Shown: piece after piece, positions 33,999 through 45,350 of the stretch
Position numbering within the stretch: position 1 is the stretch's first letter
Layout of the letters: each line of letters starts with the position of its first letter
NCBI RefSeq assembly: GCF_910594005.1
Contig: NC_057825.1
Location: forward strand, 49,011,037-49,075,036
Direction: 5' to 3'
From: Cervus elaphus
Taxonomy: Eukaryota > Chordata > Mammalia > Artiodactyla > Cervidae
DNA: 64,000 bases
Program-made: the position numbers and the translations under genes
Notes under the pieces: generated by a model
Told to the model about the DNA's origin: nothing
Database searches by the model: none
What the model saw: only the letters and a program-made list of their open reading frames with translations

Positions 33999-35213
33999 AT
34001 TGTCTTTCTCTATTTAGAGCTAAAAACCTAAAGAGCCCTGCAGAGTCTGAGGCCCCATGTCACTCAGCTGGTTAGTAGGTGGGTGTGGTGCCCTTATTGC
34101 ATCAGAGCCCATTCCTTTGTGAGTTACATTTTTGTACGCAGATAGGATTGCAAAGCAACAAGGGCTTTAAGCTTTGAAGGTCACAAAACAAAGCAACAAA
34201 CAAAAACTGTTCCTCTTTCCTTTTTTTTTTTTTTGGCAAATTTTCTTTTGCCTTTTCAAGAGCAAGATGTGAAAACTGTTGTTTAAGGGCATGCATTGGA
34301 ATATAGAGTAGCTGAGAAAACAGCCAACAGCATGACCTCTGGTTCTTTCCCCATAATGTGTCCCCCTGAATGGCGAGGTGTTGAGTGCTGGGAAGGAGAG
34401 GTGGGTGTGCAATCAGCTTCACGTTAAGCCTTGAAAGAGAGTTTTACTTCAAATCTCCTATGCATGTTGTAAGTTTCAGTAACTAATATGGGTCTGTCAC
34501 TAATTTAGGAAAGGCCATCAGCCATGTCATTCAAGAAGTTCCTTATTTTGTTTTAATATTTCACCTGCTCTATTTTATTTGAATTGTATCTGAACATAAC
34601 AACTTTATTTTCATACCTTCAAAAGTATTACTTTTCATGTAACAAACAGATACTTTGTCCTCTATCCTGGGCAGAATTCTGACTGGAGCACTAGTTCTCA
34701 TTGTTGGATATGTATTGTATCCGCTTGGCAACAGTGTTTTACATTAGGCTTTGCCAAGGTCGCTAATGTAACAATTACTCAGAAGATAAGAGAGATGCTC
34801 ATTCTTCAAGCATAGTTCACTGTTTCCCACTGACCTTGACTAAACAAAGACTTCATGCAGTTCCTTTCAAAGATTGAGCTCAACAAAGTAAACTGATGTG
34901 AAAAATGTAAATCTTTTCCTTGGCACTTGTGAGAATTTAATTTCTCATTGAAATTTAAGAAATCCTTTCTGGTTCTATAAATTGGTCTATTACAATTTTT
35001 GTAAAGGTCTCTTTTTTGAATCTAATTATTGTCAAAACACATTAACTTCAAGTTTCAAAGAGAATAGGACTGTCCTTGTAGTTTTATTTACCATTTTTAC
35101 CATTGCCTTATTTTTCTGATGACGTAGTGAATTATCCTTCACATAATGGAATATTCTGACTCATCATTAATAGAACAGATTCTAAGAGTTAATTTTCTAA
35201 TAGTAATGAGAGA
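33999..35213. other. Anonymous sequence
   Basis: A T-run lies at about 34220-34234. Around 34040-34080 there is a weak antisense-MIR resemblance (catgtcactcagctggttag). Nothing else recognised. Confidence 0.45.
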
Positions 35214-35573
35214 TGCTATGGTCTGAATGTTTGTGTCCTCCTAAAATTCCTATGTTGACATTCTACTGCCCAATGTGTTAGTATTAGAAGGTGGGGCTTT
35301 TGGGAGGTGATTCAGGCATGAGTACAGAACCCTCATGAATGAGATTAATGTCGTTATAAAGGACAGAGAGCTGGTTTGTACCTTCTATCATGTGAGGACA
35401 CAGAGAAAAGTCAGTGGTCTGTGAGCCAGAAGAGGACTTTCACCAGATCCTGACCATGCTGGCATCCTGATCTTAGACCTCCAGCCTTTGGAACTGTGAG
35501 AGATAAATTCCTGTTGTTTATAAGCTACCCAGTCTGTGATATTTTGTTACAGCATCCTGAATGGACTAAGACT
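35214..35573 (+). mobile_element. Solo LTR of ERVL-MaLR type
   Basis: Starts 'tgctatggtctgaatgtttg' and proceeds through 'tattagaaggtggggctttt', 'cctcatgaatgagattaatg', 'tctatcatgtgaggacacag', 'gaactgtgagagataaattc' (polyadenylation region) and 'ctacccagtctgtgatattt' to 'atggactaagacta'. This is the complete order of an MLT1/MST-like long terminal repeat. No internal retroviral genes flank it, so it is a solo LTR left by recombination. Subfamily not resolved. Confidence 0.85.
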
Positions 35574-35576
35574 ATA

Positions 35577-35790
35577 GGGCTTCCCTGGTGGCATAGTGGT
35601 AAAGAATCCTCCTGCCCTTGCAGGAGACATGGGTTCAATCCCTGTGCGGGAATATCTCCCAGAGTAGGAAATGGCAACCCAACCCAGTATTCTGTCCTGG
35701 ACAATTTTATGGACAGAGTGAAATTGGCGGGCTATAGTCCATGGAGTCTCAAAGAGTTGGATTCGACTGAGCAGCTGAGCACATGCATAG
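35577..35790 (+). mobile_element. Bov-tA SINE abutting the LTR
   Basis: Sense copy from 'gggcttccctggtggcatag' to 'gactgagcagctgagcacat'. It begins within 3-4 bp of the LTR's 3' end. Body variant 'gacagagtgaaattggcggg' is unusual in place of 'gacagaggagcctggcggg'. Confidence 0.93.
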
Positions 35791-36299
35791 GTTGTACTGA
35801 GCTGTCCCAGTTCTCTCATTTAATGTGATCTGCCACCATCGTTTGCTTAGAAACTTGGCAGGGTTACAGCTGAGCCTATGGTAAGATTTAGAAATACTCT
35901 TCCATGTAATTCTGTCTAGTTCATAGAAGATTTGTAGTGGTAAACTTGACCTCCCTGGCAGAACGCAACATTGTGCACACTGATGCATCTAGCCCTTTTA
36001 TTCTTGGTTCGACATGCATCTGAAAAGTAGGAGGCAGGACTGACTTTTTGGTCTAGAAAATCTTCAAACATACTTGATCGTGATGGCTTCTTATAGTGCT
36101 TGACATAAAGCCAGTGCCCTGATATATTCCTTAGTTACACTGCTGTGTGTAAACTGGGCACTCGAATGATGTGTGATGAGTACGTGTTCTGAAGATCTCT
36201 GGCGCTCAGACATGCCTCTCTGAAATGTAACCCCTGATACTTTATGTATTTGCCAATGCAAAAGTAGACAAGTTTTAACATCTGTTGTTTTCGTCTATG
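35791..36299. other. Anonymous sequence
   Basis: Nothing recognised. Confidence 0.45.
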
Positions 36300-36440
36300 T
36301 GGAATAGTGCAATGAAATGGGATTTGAAGTCAGACAAGCATAGCTTTAAATACTAACCCCCCCCCCCCCCAAATGATGGTAATTTCATAACCTCTCTTTG
36401 AGTTACATAATGCCAGTTTTAAAATCTGGAAATAGTATTT
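36300..36440 (+). repeat. MIR fragment carrying a 14-C run
   Basis: 'gggatttgaagtcagacaag' and 'tttcataacctctctttgag' are MIR words in the right order. Between them the usual middle is replaced by CCCCCCCCCCCCCC (36357-36370). Confidence 0.7.
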
Positions 36441-36501
36441 TATATATATATACATATATATATATGTATATATATGTTTTGTGTGTGTGTGTGTGTGTGT
36501 G
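36437..36501. repeat. (TA)n(TG)n compound microsatellite
   Basis: Imperfect tatatatata/catatatata followed by about 11 TG units, directly upstream of a SINE head. Confidence 0.95.
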
Positions 36502-36504
36502 TAT

Positions 36505-36722
36505 GGGCTTCCTGGGTGGCTCAGTGGAAAAGAATCTGTCTGTGATGCAGAAGATGTATGAGACACTGCGGGTTCAATCCTTGGGTCAGGAAGATCACCT
36601 GGAGGAAGGCATGGCAACCCACTCTAGTGTTCTTGCCTGGAGAATCCCATGGACAGAGGAGCCTGGCGGGCTACAGTTCATGGAGTCGCACAGATTCGGA
36701 CACAACTGAAGCAGCTGAGCAT
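36505..36722 (+). mobile_element. Bov-tA SINE between microsatellites
   Basis: Head 'gggcttcctgggtggctcag', body 'gcctggcgggctacagttca', end 'gaagcagctgagcatgtaca'. It continues directly into (AC)n. Confidence 0.93.
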
Positions 36723-36725
36723 GTA

Positions 36726-36772
<47 letters not shown>

Positions 36773-36828
36773 TTTGGTCATATAAATATATATGACATAT
36801 ATATATGATTTTATGTATATATAAAATT
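36723..36828. repeat. (AC)n(TA)n microsatellite
   Basis: About 18 AC units followed by imperfect tatata/catata blocks. Confidence 0.93.
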
Positions 36829-36952
36829 ACTGGCTCAATGGACATGAATTTGAGCAAACTCCGGGAGATAGTGGAGGACGGATGAGCCTGGCATGTTGCA
36901 GTCCATGGGGTCGAAAAGAGTTGGACACGACTTAGCGACTGAACAACAACAA
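36829..36952 (+). mobile_element. BovB 3'-end fragment
   Basis: 'ggctcaatggacatgaattt', 'gcaaactccgggagatagtg' and 'agagttggacacgacttagc', with an (aac)n tail running into (TG)n at 36953-36979. Confidence 0.88.
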
Positions 36953-36990
36953 ATATGTGTGTGTGTGTTTGTGTGTGTAAAACAGATTGG

Positions 36991-38740
36991 TCTTAATATT
37001 AAATGATAAAAGCAAGTGTTTGGAAATGTTAGTTTTTATTGGAAGAAGTAGAAAAGTTTTCTTGAATTACCTAGCTTTTAAGAATATAAAATAAAATTAG
37101 AAGGACCTCTGAGTCACTGAAATTTCCTATCTTTATCTTCTGGGTTGAGTCACCTTACATAGATGCAAAGATCTTAAAGACCTTCAGAAGGGGAACACCA
37201 AACTCTTTTTGGCAGATTATTCTAGAACCTAATATTACTCATAGTCAACAATGTAACTAGGAATATATCAGGGCATTGATTTTATTTTAAGCACAAGAAG
37301 AAGCCATCATTATGTATGTTTGAAGACGCTCAATAGCAAAAAGTCAGTCATGCCTCCTACTTTTCAGATGCATGCGAACCCTTTCTCATATCTAGTCTGA
37401 ATCTGTGCTGAGGCTAAAATTTAAATTCACTTTTCCTTGCAACTTACATTTATTATGCTCATAGTGATCCTGAAAATGGATTTAAATGATGACTTAGTTA
37501 TCCTTCCGATTACATTTCTTTGTAACCTAAAACCTTTGCCTATCAAGATAGTTCAGGGCCTCAGGTAACCCTCTTAATTTTGATGTAATGCATTTATTTT
37601 CTTGGCATATATTGTCCTTGATGATTGTCAGTGAGAAGCTCTTTGTTTCAGTAACTGGAGACAATGTATTGGGTGAGCTTTCAATGCTGAAATTTAAGTC
37701 ACTATCCAGGAGAGAGGTCTGGCAGGAGCTAGTAGCAATGTATATTTGAAATTAAACGTATTTCAATTTTTAGGTCTCCTTAGTTTAAAAAAAACAAACA
37801 ACTTAACCCATGTTTACAACTTGCCTGTTTAGTATTAAACTCAGTGCCTTTCTAATGGTTTGAACCCCTTATTCCTTGGGTATGAAAGACACTTACAGAA
37901 CATATATGAGGTCTTGGAAGATTATGTTAGGTTCTTCAGTTCTGGCTACCTTTTGCTTTCAAAATTTTGGCTCTGGTTATGGTGGCATATTTTATATGAA
38001 GTCCTATGACTGTAAAATGCATTATGTAATTTATTTCTTTTAACCCTATGTTCATATGTGTAGATTAACTATCTGCTCTGCACCTGTAATTAATGTGGTT
38101 GGCTCCGCAAATGGCAATAATATCTCTTATTTTGCATGCATGCTACAGAGGTATAAACCCAATTAAGTGAAAACTTCCTGTTCAGTAGAATTACTTATTT
38201 AGCTGTGCATAGGATTTTCCTGGTGAGGCTTGGGCTTGATTTTGTTTTACTTTGTTTTTAAGTATGAAGCTCAATTGACAACATTGCACAGAAGCTCCAG
38301 AGTATTTATACATATCCAGATATACACACATATAAACATTTGAGATACACCCTCACATTTCAGACCAGATTATAGTCATTAGCAGATTCTAGTTCTGTGT
38401 AAGTTTTCTCAAGAAATTTAGATAATATTCTCGGTGTGTGTATTCTTGGTAGTTTCTTACACAAAGCTTAGTTTGCAAGCAAGCATGCACATGATTGTTA
38501 CTAACACTGCTAAACATGGCACAACTATGCGGATTGATCCAGCCATCTGATGATAAGGAAATGATTATACCCATATCTCATTTTTAACTATGACTGAATC
38601 AACTATCAGTTTATATTGATAATGTCATTTTAGTGAACTTTTTCTCTTCAAATAAAGCTAATAGGTATTAGAATTCAGATTTTTAAAAGTATTAGTTATA
38701 TATCTATGTTCATTAATTAAACATATATTTATGAGTTATA
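36991..38740. other. Anonymous, repeat-poor sequence
   Basis: About 1.75 kb with no recognised element or exon. Confidence 0.45.
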
Positions 38741-38962
38741 GGCTTCCGTGGTGGCTCAGACGGTAAAGAATCTGCCTACAATGCAGGAGACTGAGATTTG
38801 ATCCCTAGGTTTGGAAGATACCCTGGAGAAGGGAATGGCTACTCACTCCAGTACTCTTGCTGGGGAATTCCATGAACAGAGGAGCCTGGTAGGCTACAGT
38901 CCATAGGTCGCAAAGAGTTGAACATGACTGAGTGATTAACACTTTCAGTTTCACTTTTTACT
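38741..38962 (+). mobile_element. Bov-tA SINE
   Basis: Sense copy, 'aggcttccgtggtggctcag' to the (tttcac)-like tail 'aacactttcagtttcacttt'. Confidence 0.93.
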
Positions 38963-39391
38963 TTATGGATTACAGTAGGTGCTGTGAGGGTTTCATGAAA
39001 GACCCACTATGAATCTTACCCTAAAGGGGCTTTTGATGTAATAGGAAAGATAATGAATATGAAATATTTATTGATACTGCATAGTGTAGAAGGTACTCAG
39101 TACTGCATGGAGCTTAAGAAGCTTGAAATAACAGGAAAAACTAATTTCCTGTTTGGGGAATTAATAAAGACTTAGCTTGGACTTAAAAGATGAAATGGAC
39201 TAGTATAGGGAGATGTTCTAACTGAAGAGCAAGCTAAGCCAAAATTTATGCAGTTTTGTGGAAACTGTGTGTGCTCTTCATTTTGATTGGAGCTTGGGTA
39301 ATGGTGGTAAATAAGGATGAAGCCTGATGGTGAGGGCTTTGAATACCAAGCTAAGGAGGAAGCTTGGAAGTTGCAACTGTACATTCTTTGT
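38963..39391. other. Anonymous sequence
   Basis: Nothing recognised before the BovB insertion. Confidence 0.45.
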
Positions 39392-40390
39392 TTAGCATGT
39401 TAATCAGTTCAGTTCACTCCCTCAGTCATGTTTGACTCTTCGCGACCACATGGACTGCAGCACGCGAGGCCTCCCTGTCCATCATCAACTCCCGGAGTTT
39501 ACTCAAACTCTTGTCCATTGAGTCGGTGATGTCATCCAACTAATCCCATCCTCTATCATCCCCTTCTCCTCCCGCCTTCCATCTTTCCCAGCATCCGGGT
39601 CTTTTCAAATGAGTCAGTTCTTCGCATCAGGTGGTCAAAGTATTGGAGTTTCAGCTTCAGCATCAGTCCTCCCAATGAATATTCAGGACTGATTTCCTTT
39701 AGAATGGACTGGTTGGATCTCCTTGCTGAACAAGGAACTCTCAAGAGTCTTCTCCAACACCACAGTTCAAAAGCATCAATTCTTCGGCACTCAGCTTTCT
39801 TTATGGTCCAACTCTCACATCCATACATGACCACTGGAAAAACCAAAGCTTTGACTAGAGGCACCTTTGTTGGCAAAGTAATATCTCTGCTTTTTAATAT
39901 GCCATCTAGGTTGGTCATAACTTTTCTGCCAAGGAGCAAGCATCTTTTAATTTCATGGCTGCAGTCACCATCTGCAGTGATTTTGAGGCACCCAAAATGA
40001 AGTCTGTCACTGTTTCCACTGTTTCCCCATCTATTTGCCATATAGTGAGGAGACCAGAACCATGATCTTAGTTTTCTGAATGTTGAGTTTTAAGGCAACT
40101 TTTTGACTCTTTTCTTTAACTTTCATCAGGGGGCTCTTTAGTTCTTCTTTGCTTTCTGCCATAAGGGTGGTGTCAATTGCGTATCTGAGGTTATTGTGAT
40201 TTCTCCTGGCAATCTTAATTCCAGCTTGTGCTTCTTCCAGCCCAGCATTTCTCATGATGTACTCTGCATATAAGTTAAATAAGCAGGATGACAAGATACA
40301 GCCTTGACGTACTCCTTTTCCTATTTGGATCAGTCTGTTGTTCCATGTCCAGCTCTAACTGTTGCTTCCTGACATGCCTATAGGTTTCTT

Positions 40391-42630
40391 TTTTTTTTTT
40401 TAATTTTTTTATTAGTTGGAGGCTAATTACTTCACAACATTTCAGTGGGTTTTGTCATACATTGATATGAATCAGCCATAGATTTACACTTATTCCCCAT
40501 CCCGATCCCCCCTCCCATCTCCCTCTCCACCCGATTCCTCTGGGTCTTCCCAGTGTACCAGGCCCGAGCACTTGTCTCATGCATCCCACCTGGGCTGGTG
40601 ATCTGTTTCACCATAGATAGTATACATGCTGTTCTTTTGAAACATCCCACCCTCACCTTCTCCCAGAGAGTTCAAAAGCCTGTTCTGTATTTCTGTGTCT
40701 CTTTTTCTGTTTTGCATATAGGGTTATCGTTACCATCTTTCTAAATTCCATATATATGTGTTAGTATGTTGTAATGTTCTTTATCTTTCTGGCTTACTTC
40801 ACTCTGTATAATGGGCTCCAGTTTCATCCATCTCATTAGGACTGGTTCAAATGAATTCTTTTTGACGGCTGAGTAAAATTCCATGGTGTATATGTACCAC
40901 AGCTTCCTTATCCATTCATCTGCTGATGGGCATCTAGGTTGCTTCCATGTCCTGGCTATTATAAACAGTGCTGCGATGAACATTGGGGTGCATGTGTCTC
41001 TTTCAGATCTGGTTTCCTCAGTGTGTATGCCCAGAAGTGGTATTGCTGGGTCATATGGCAGTTCTATTTCCAGTTTTTCAAGGAATCTCCACACTGTTTT
41101 CCATAGTGGCTGTACTAGTTTGCATTCCCACCAACAGTGTAAGAGGGTTCCCTTTTCTCCACACCCTCTCCAGCATTTATTGCTTGTAGACTTTTGGATA
41201 GCAGCCATCCTGACTGGTGTGGTAATGGTACCTCATTGTGGTTTTGATTTGCATTTCTCTAATAATGAGTGATGTTGAGCACCTTTTCATGTGTTTGTTA
41301 GCCATCTGTATGTCTTCTTTGGAGAAATGTCTGTTTAGTTCTCTGGCCCATTTTTTGATTGGGTCATTTATTTTTCTGGAATTGAGCTGCAGGAGTTGCT
41401 TGTATATTTTTGAGATTAATCCTTTGTCTGTTTCTTCATTTGCTATTATTTTCTCCCAATCTGACGGCTGTCTTTTCACCTTACTTATAGTTTCTTTTGT
41501 AGTGCAAAAGCTTTTACGTTTCATTAGATCCCATTTGTTTATTTTTGCTTTTATTTCCAATATTGTGGGAGGTGGGTCATAGAGGATCTTGCTGTGATTT
41601 ATGTCGGAGAGTGTTTTGCCTATGTTCTCCTCTAGGAGTTTTATAGTTTCTGGTCTTACATTTAGGTCTTTAATCCATTTTGAGTTTATTTTTGTGTATG
41701 GTGTTAGAAAGTGTTCTAGTTTCATTCTTTTGCAAGTGGTTGACCAGTTTTCCCAGCACCACTTGTTAAAGAGGTTGTCTTTTTTCCATTGTATATCCTT
41801 GCCTCCTTTGTCAAAGATAAGGTGTCCATAGGTTCGTGGATTTATCTCTGGGCTTTCTATTCTGTTCCATTGGTCTATATTTCTGTCTTTGTGCCAGTAC
41901 CACACTGTCTTGATGACTGTGGCTTTGTAGTAGAGTCTGAAGTCAGGCAGGTTGATTCCTCCAGTTCCATTCTTCTTTCTCAAGATTACTTTGGCTATTC
42001 GAGGTTTTTTGTATTTCCATACAAATTGTGAAATTCTTTGGTCTAGTTCTGTGAAAAATACCGTTGGTAGCTTGATAGGGATTGCATTGAATCTATAGAT
42101 TGCTTTGGGTAGAATAGCCATTTTGACAATATTGATTCTTCCAATCCATGAACACGGTATGTTTCTCCATCTGTTTGTGTCCTCTTTGATTTCTTTCATC
42201 AGTGTTTTATAGTTTTCTATGTATAGGTCTTTTGTTTCTTTAGGTAGATATACTCCCTCAATGGTGAAAAATTGAAAGCATTTCCCCTGAAATCAGGAAC
42301 AAGACAAGGGTGTCCACTCTCACCACTACTGTTCAACATAGTGTTGGAAATTTTGGCCACAGCAATCAGAGCAGAAAAAGAAGTAAAAGGAATCCAGATA
42401 GGAAAAGAAGAAGTGAAACTCTCACTGTTTGCAGATGACATGATTCTCTACATAGAAAACCCTAAAGACTCTACCAGAAAATTACTAGAACTAATCAATG
42501 AATATAGTAAAGTTGCAGGATATAAAATTAACACACAGAAATCCCTTGCATTCCTATATACTAACAATGAAAAAACAGAAAGAGAAATTAAGGAAACAAT
42601 ACCATTCACCATTGCAACAAAAAGAATAAA
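40391..42630 (-). mobile_element. Young L1 with 5' inversion, perfect 17-bp TSD
   Basis: 40391-42256 is antisense L1, with the poly(A) seen as a T-run at the left edge, then 3' UTR, then the ORF2 C-terminus. At about 42257 orientation flips, and 42257-42630 is sense ORF2 from the RT palm. In element order the inverted piece ends 'aaaaagaataaaat' and the rest continues with 'ggagtatatctacctaaag', so almost nothing is lost at the join. TSD atgcctataggtttctt (40374-40390, 42631-42647) is perfect. Long open frames, perfect TSD and insertion inside a BovB mark it as one of the youngest insertions here. Confidence 0.95.
41177..42199 (-). pseudogene. L1 ORF2 C-terminal fragment
   Basis: 340 residues open, starting inside ORF2 just after the reverse transcriptase (MKEIKEDTNRWRN) through WIGRINIVKMAILPKAIYRF to WARELNRHFSKEDIQMANKH. 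It continues in another frame at 40741-41208 (155 residues), where the ORF2 cysteine motif C-x3-C-x7-H-x4-C (CWRGCGEKGTLLHCWWEC, 41122-41175) is intact. One frameshift near 41200 separates them. Endonuclease is absent, so it is non-autonomous. Confidence 0.85.
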
Positions 42631-42640
42631 ATGCCTATAG
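42272..42640 (+). pseudogene. Inverted L1 reverse-transcriptase palm fragment
   Basis: A 123-residue open piece with RQGCPLSPLLFN (residues 11-22, motif B) and FADD (53-56, genome 42428-42439, catalytic motif C). The strand is opposite to the rest of this L1 because of the 5' inversion. The frame ends in the target duplication, so the last residues are target-derived. Confidence 0.85.
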
Positions 42641-43034
42641 GTTTCTTAAGAGGCAGGTCAGGTGGTCTGGTATCCCCATCTGTTTCAGAATTTTCCACAA
42701 TTTATTGTGATCCACACAGTCAAAGGCTTTGGCATAGTCAATAAAGCAGAAGTGGATGTTTTCCTGAAACTCTCTTGCTTTTACAATGATACAATAGATG
42801 ATGGCAATTTGACCTCTGAATCTTCTGCCTTTTCTAAATCCAGCTGAACATCTGGAAGTTCACAACTCAGTACTGTTGAAGCCTGGCTTGGAAAATATTG
42901 AACATTACTTTCCTTGCATGTGAGATGAGTGCAGTTGTGCCGTACTTTGAGCATTCTTTGGCATGGGATTGGAATTGGGATTGGAATGAATTAGTATGTT
43001 ATAGGTATTGAATAGATGCCTGTATACTCCTCAT

Positions 43035-45340
43035 CATCTGGGGATGTCCATGTGTAGAGTCTTCTCTTGTGTTGTTGGAAGAGGGTGTTTGCTATGACCA
43101 GTGTGTTCATTGGCAAAACTCTATTAGCGTTTGCCCTGCTTCATTCCGATTATATTCTTTGCAGCCAAAGAAGTTCTATACAGTCAGCAAAAACAAGACC
43201 GGGAGTTGACTGTGGCTCAGATCATGAACTCCTTATTGCCAAATTCAGACTTAAACTGAAGAAAGTAGGGATAACCACTAGACCATTCAGGTATGACCTA
43301 AATCAAATCCCTTACGACTACACAGTGGGAGTGAGAAATAGATTTAAGGGACTAGATCTGATAGACAGAGAGCCTGATGAACTATGGGTGGAGGTTCGTG
43401 ACATTGTACAGGAGACAAGGATCAAGACCATCCCCATGGAAAAAAAATGCAAAAAGGCAAAATGGTTGTCTGAGGAGGCCTTACAAATAGCTGTGAAATG
43501 AAGAGAAGCGAAAAACAAAGAAAAAAAGGAAAGATATTCCCATTTGAATGCAGAGTTCCAAAGAATAGGCAGGAGAGATAAGAAAGCCTTCCTCAGCGAT
43601 CAATGCAAAGAAATAGAGGAAAACAACAGAATGGGAAAGACTAGAGATCTCTTCAAGATAATTAGAGCTACAAAGGAACATTTCATGCAAAGATGGGCTC
43701 AATAAAGGACAGAAATGGTATGTACCTAACAGAAGCAGCAGATATTAAGAAGAGGTGGCAAGAATACACAGAAGATCTTTATGACCCAGATAATCACAAT
43801 GGTGTGATCACTCACCTAGAGCCAGACATCCTGGAATGTGAAGTCAAGTGGGCCTTAAAAAGCATCACTACGAACAAAGCTAGTGGATATGATGGAATTC
43901 CAGTTGAGCTATTTCAAATTCTGAAAGATGATGCTGTGAAAGTGCTGCACTGAAAATGCCAGCAAATTTGGAAAACTCAGCAGTGGCCACAGGACTGGAA
44001 AAGGTCAGTTTTCATTCCAATCTCTAAGAAAGGCAATCCCAAAGAATGCTCAAACTACTGCACAATTGCACTCATCTCACACGCTAGTAAGGTAGTGCTC
44101 AAAATTCTCCAAGCCAGGCTTCAGCAATACGGGAACCGAGAACTTGGAGATGTTCAAGCTGGATTTAGAAAAGGGAGAGGGACCAGAGATCAAATTGCCA
44201 ATATCCACTGGATCATCGAAAAAGCAAGAGAGTTCCAGAAAAACATCTATTTCTGCTTTATTGACTACGCCAAAGCCTTTGACTGTGTGGATCACAATAA
44301 ACTGCGGAAAATTCTGAAGGAGATGGGAATACCAGACCCCTTGACCTGCCTCTTGAGAAACCTGTATGCAGGTCAGGAAGCAACAGTTAGAGCTGGACAT
44401 GGAACAACAGACTGGTTCCAAATAGGAAAAGGAGTACGTCAAGGCTGTATCTTGTCATCCTGCTTATTTACCTTATATGCAGAGTACATCATGAGAAATG
44501 CTGGGCTGGAAGAAGCACAAGTTGGAATCAAGATTGCTGGGAGAAATACCAGTAACCTCAGATATGCAGATGACACCACCCTTATGGCAGAAAGTGAAGA
44601 AGAACTAAAAAGCCTCTTGATGAAGGTGAAAGAGGAGAGTGAAAAATTTGGCTTAAAGCTAAACATTCAGAAAGCTAAGATCATGGCATCTGGTCCCATC
44701 ACTTCATGGCAAATAGATGGGGAGACAGTGGAAACAGCGCCAGACTTTATTTTTTTGGGCTCCAAAATCACTGCAGATGGTGACTGCAGCCAGGAAATTA
44801 AAAGATGCTTACTCCTTGGAAGGAAAGTTATGACCAACCTAGATAGCATATTAAAAAGCAGAGACATTAGTTTGTCAACAAAGGTCCATCTAGTCAAGGC
44901 TATGGTTTTTCCAGTGGTCATGTGAGAGTTGGACTGTGAGGAAAGCTTAGCACCAAAAAATTGATGCTTTTGAACTGTGACATTGGAGAAGACTCTTGAG
45001 AGTCCCTTGGACTGCAAGGAGATCCAACCAGTCAATCCTGAAGGAGATCAGTCCTGGGTGTTCATTGGAAGGACTGATGCTGCAGCTGAAACTCCAATAC
45101 TTTGGCCACCTCATGCGAAGCGTTGATTCGTTGGAAAAGGCCCTGATGCTGGGAGGGATTGGGGGCAGGAGGAGAAGAGGACGACAGAGGATGAGATGGC
45201 TGGATGGCATCACCGACTCGATGGGCATGAGTTTGAGTAAACTCCGGGAGTTTGTGATGGATAGGGAGGCCTGATGTGCTGCAATTCATGGGGTCGCAAA
45301 GAGTCAGACACGACTGAGTGACTGGACTGAACTGAACTGA
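43035..45340 (+). mobile_element. BovB with short 5' inversion (twin-primed)
   Basis: 43035-43147 is antisense BovB from the end of the endonuclease ('gatgtccatgtgtagagtct'). From 43148 ('attatattctttgcagcc') to 45340 the element is sense and reaches the true 3' end. About 20 bp that should lie between the two pieces is missing. TSD tactcctcat at 43025-43034 and 45341-45350. Coding pieces remain at 43067-43501, 43693-43953 and 44095-44925. It lies only 34 bp from the neighbouring BovB, in the opposite orientation. Confidence 0.93.
44095..44925 (+). pseudogene. BovB reverse-transcriptase fragment
   Basis: 276 residues open. Motif A FIDYAKAFD (55-63), GVRQGC (113-118), YADD (157-160, genome 44563-44574), then the thumb region to SRDISLSTKVHLVKAMVFPVVM, where a deletion destroys the frame ('gtggtcatgtgagagttgg' lacks the usual tatggatg). 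This is the longest uninterrupted RT stretch in the window. Confidence 0.88.
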
Positions 45341-45350
45341 TACTCCTCAT

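Larger units (their letters stand above)
39403..42990 (-). mobile_element. BovB, 5'-truncated, antisense, split by an L1
   Basis: The 3' end lies at the left ('cagttcagttcactccctca'). The RT C-terminal part is at 39556-40041 (161 residues still open), the RT core region continues to 40390, and it resumes after the L1 at 42631-42990. It stops near the sense word 'ttcattccaatcccaa', where a small tandem (gggattggaatt)2 occurs. TSD ttagcatgtta (39392-39402) / ttagtatgtta (42991-43001), one mismatch. Dead by truncation and frameshifts. Confidence 0.92.
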
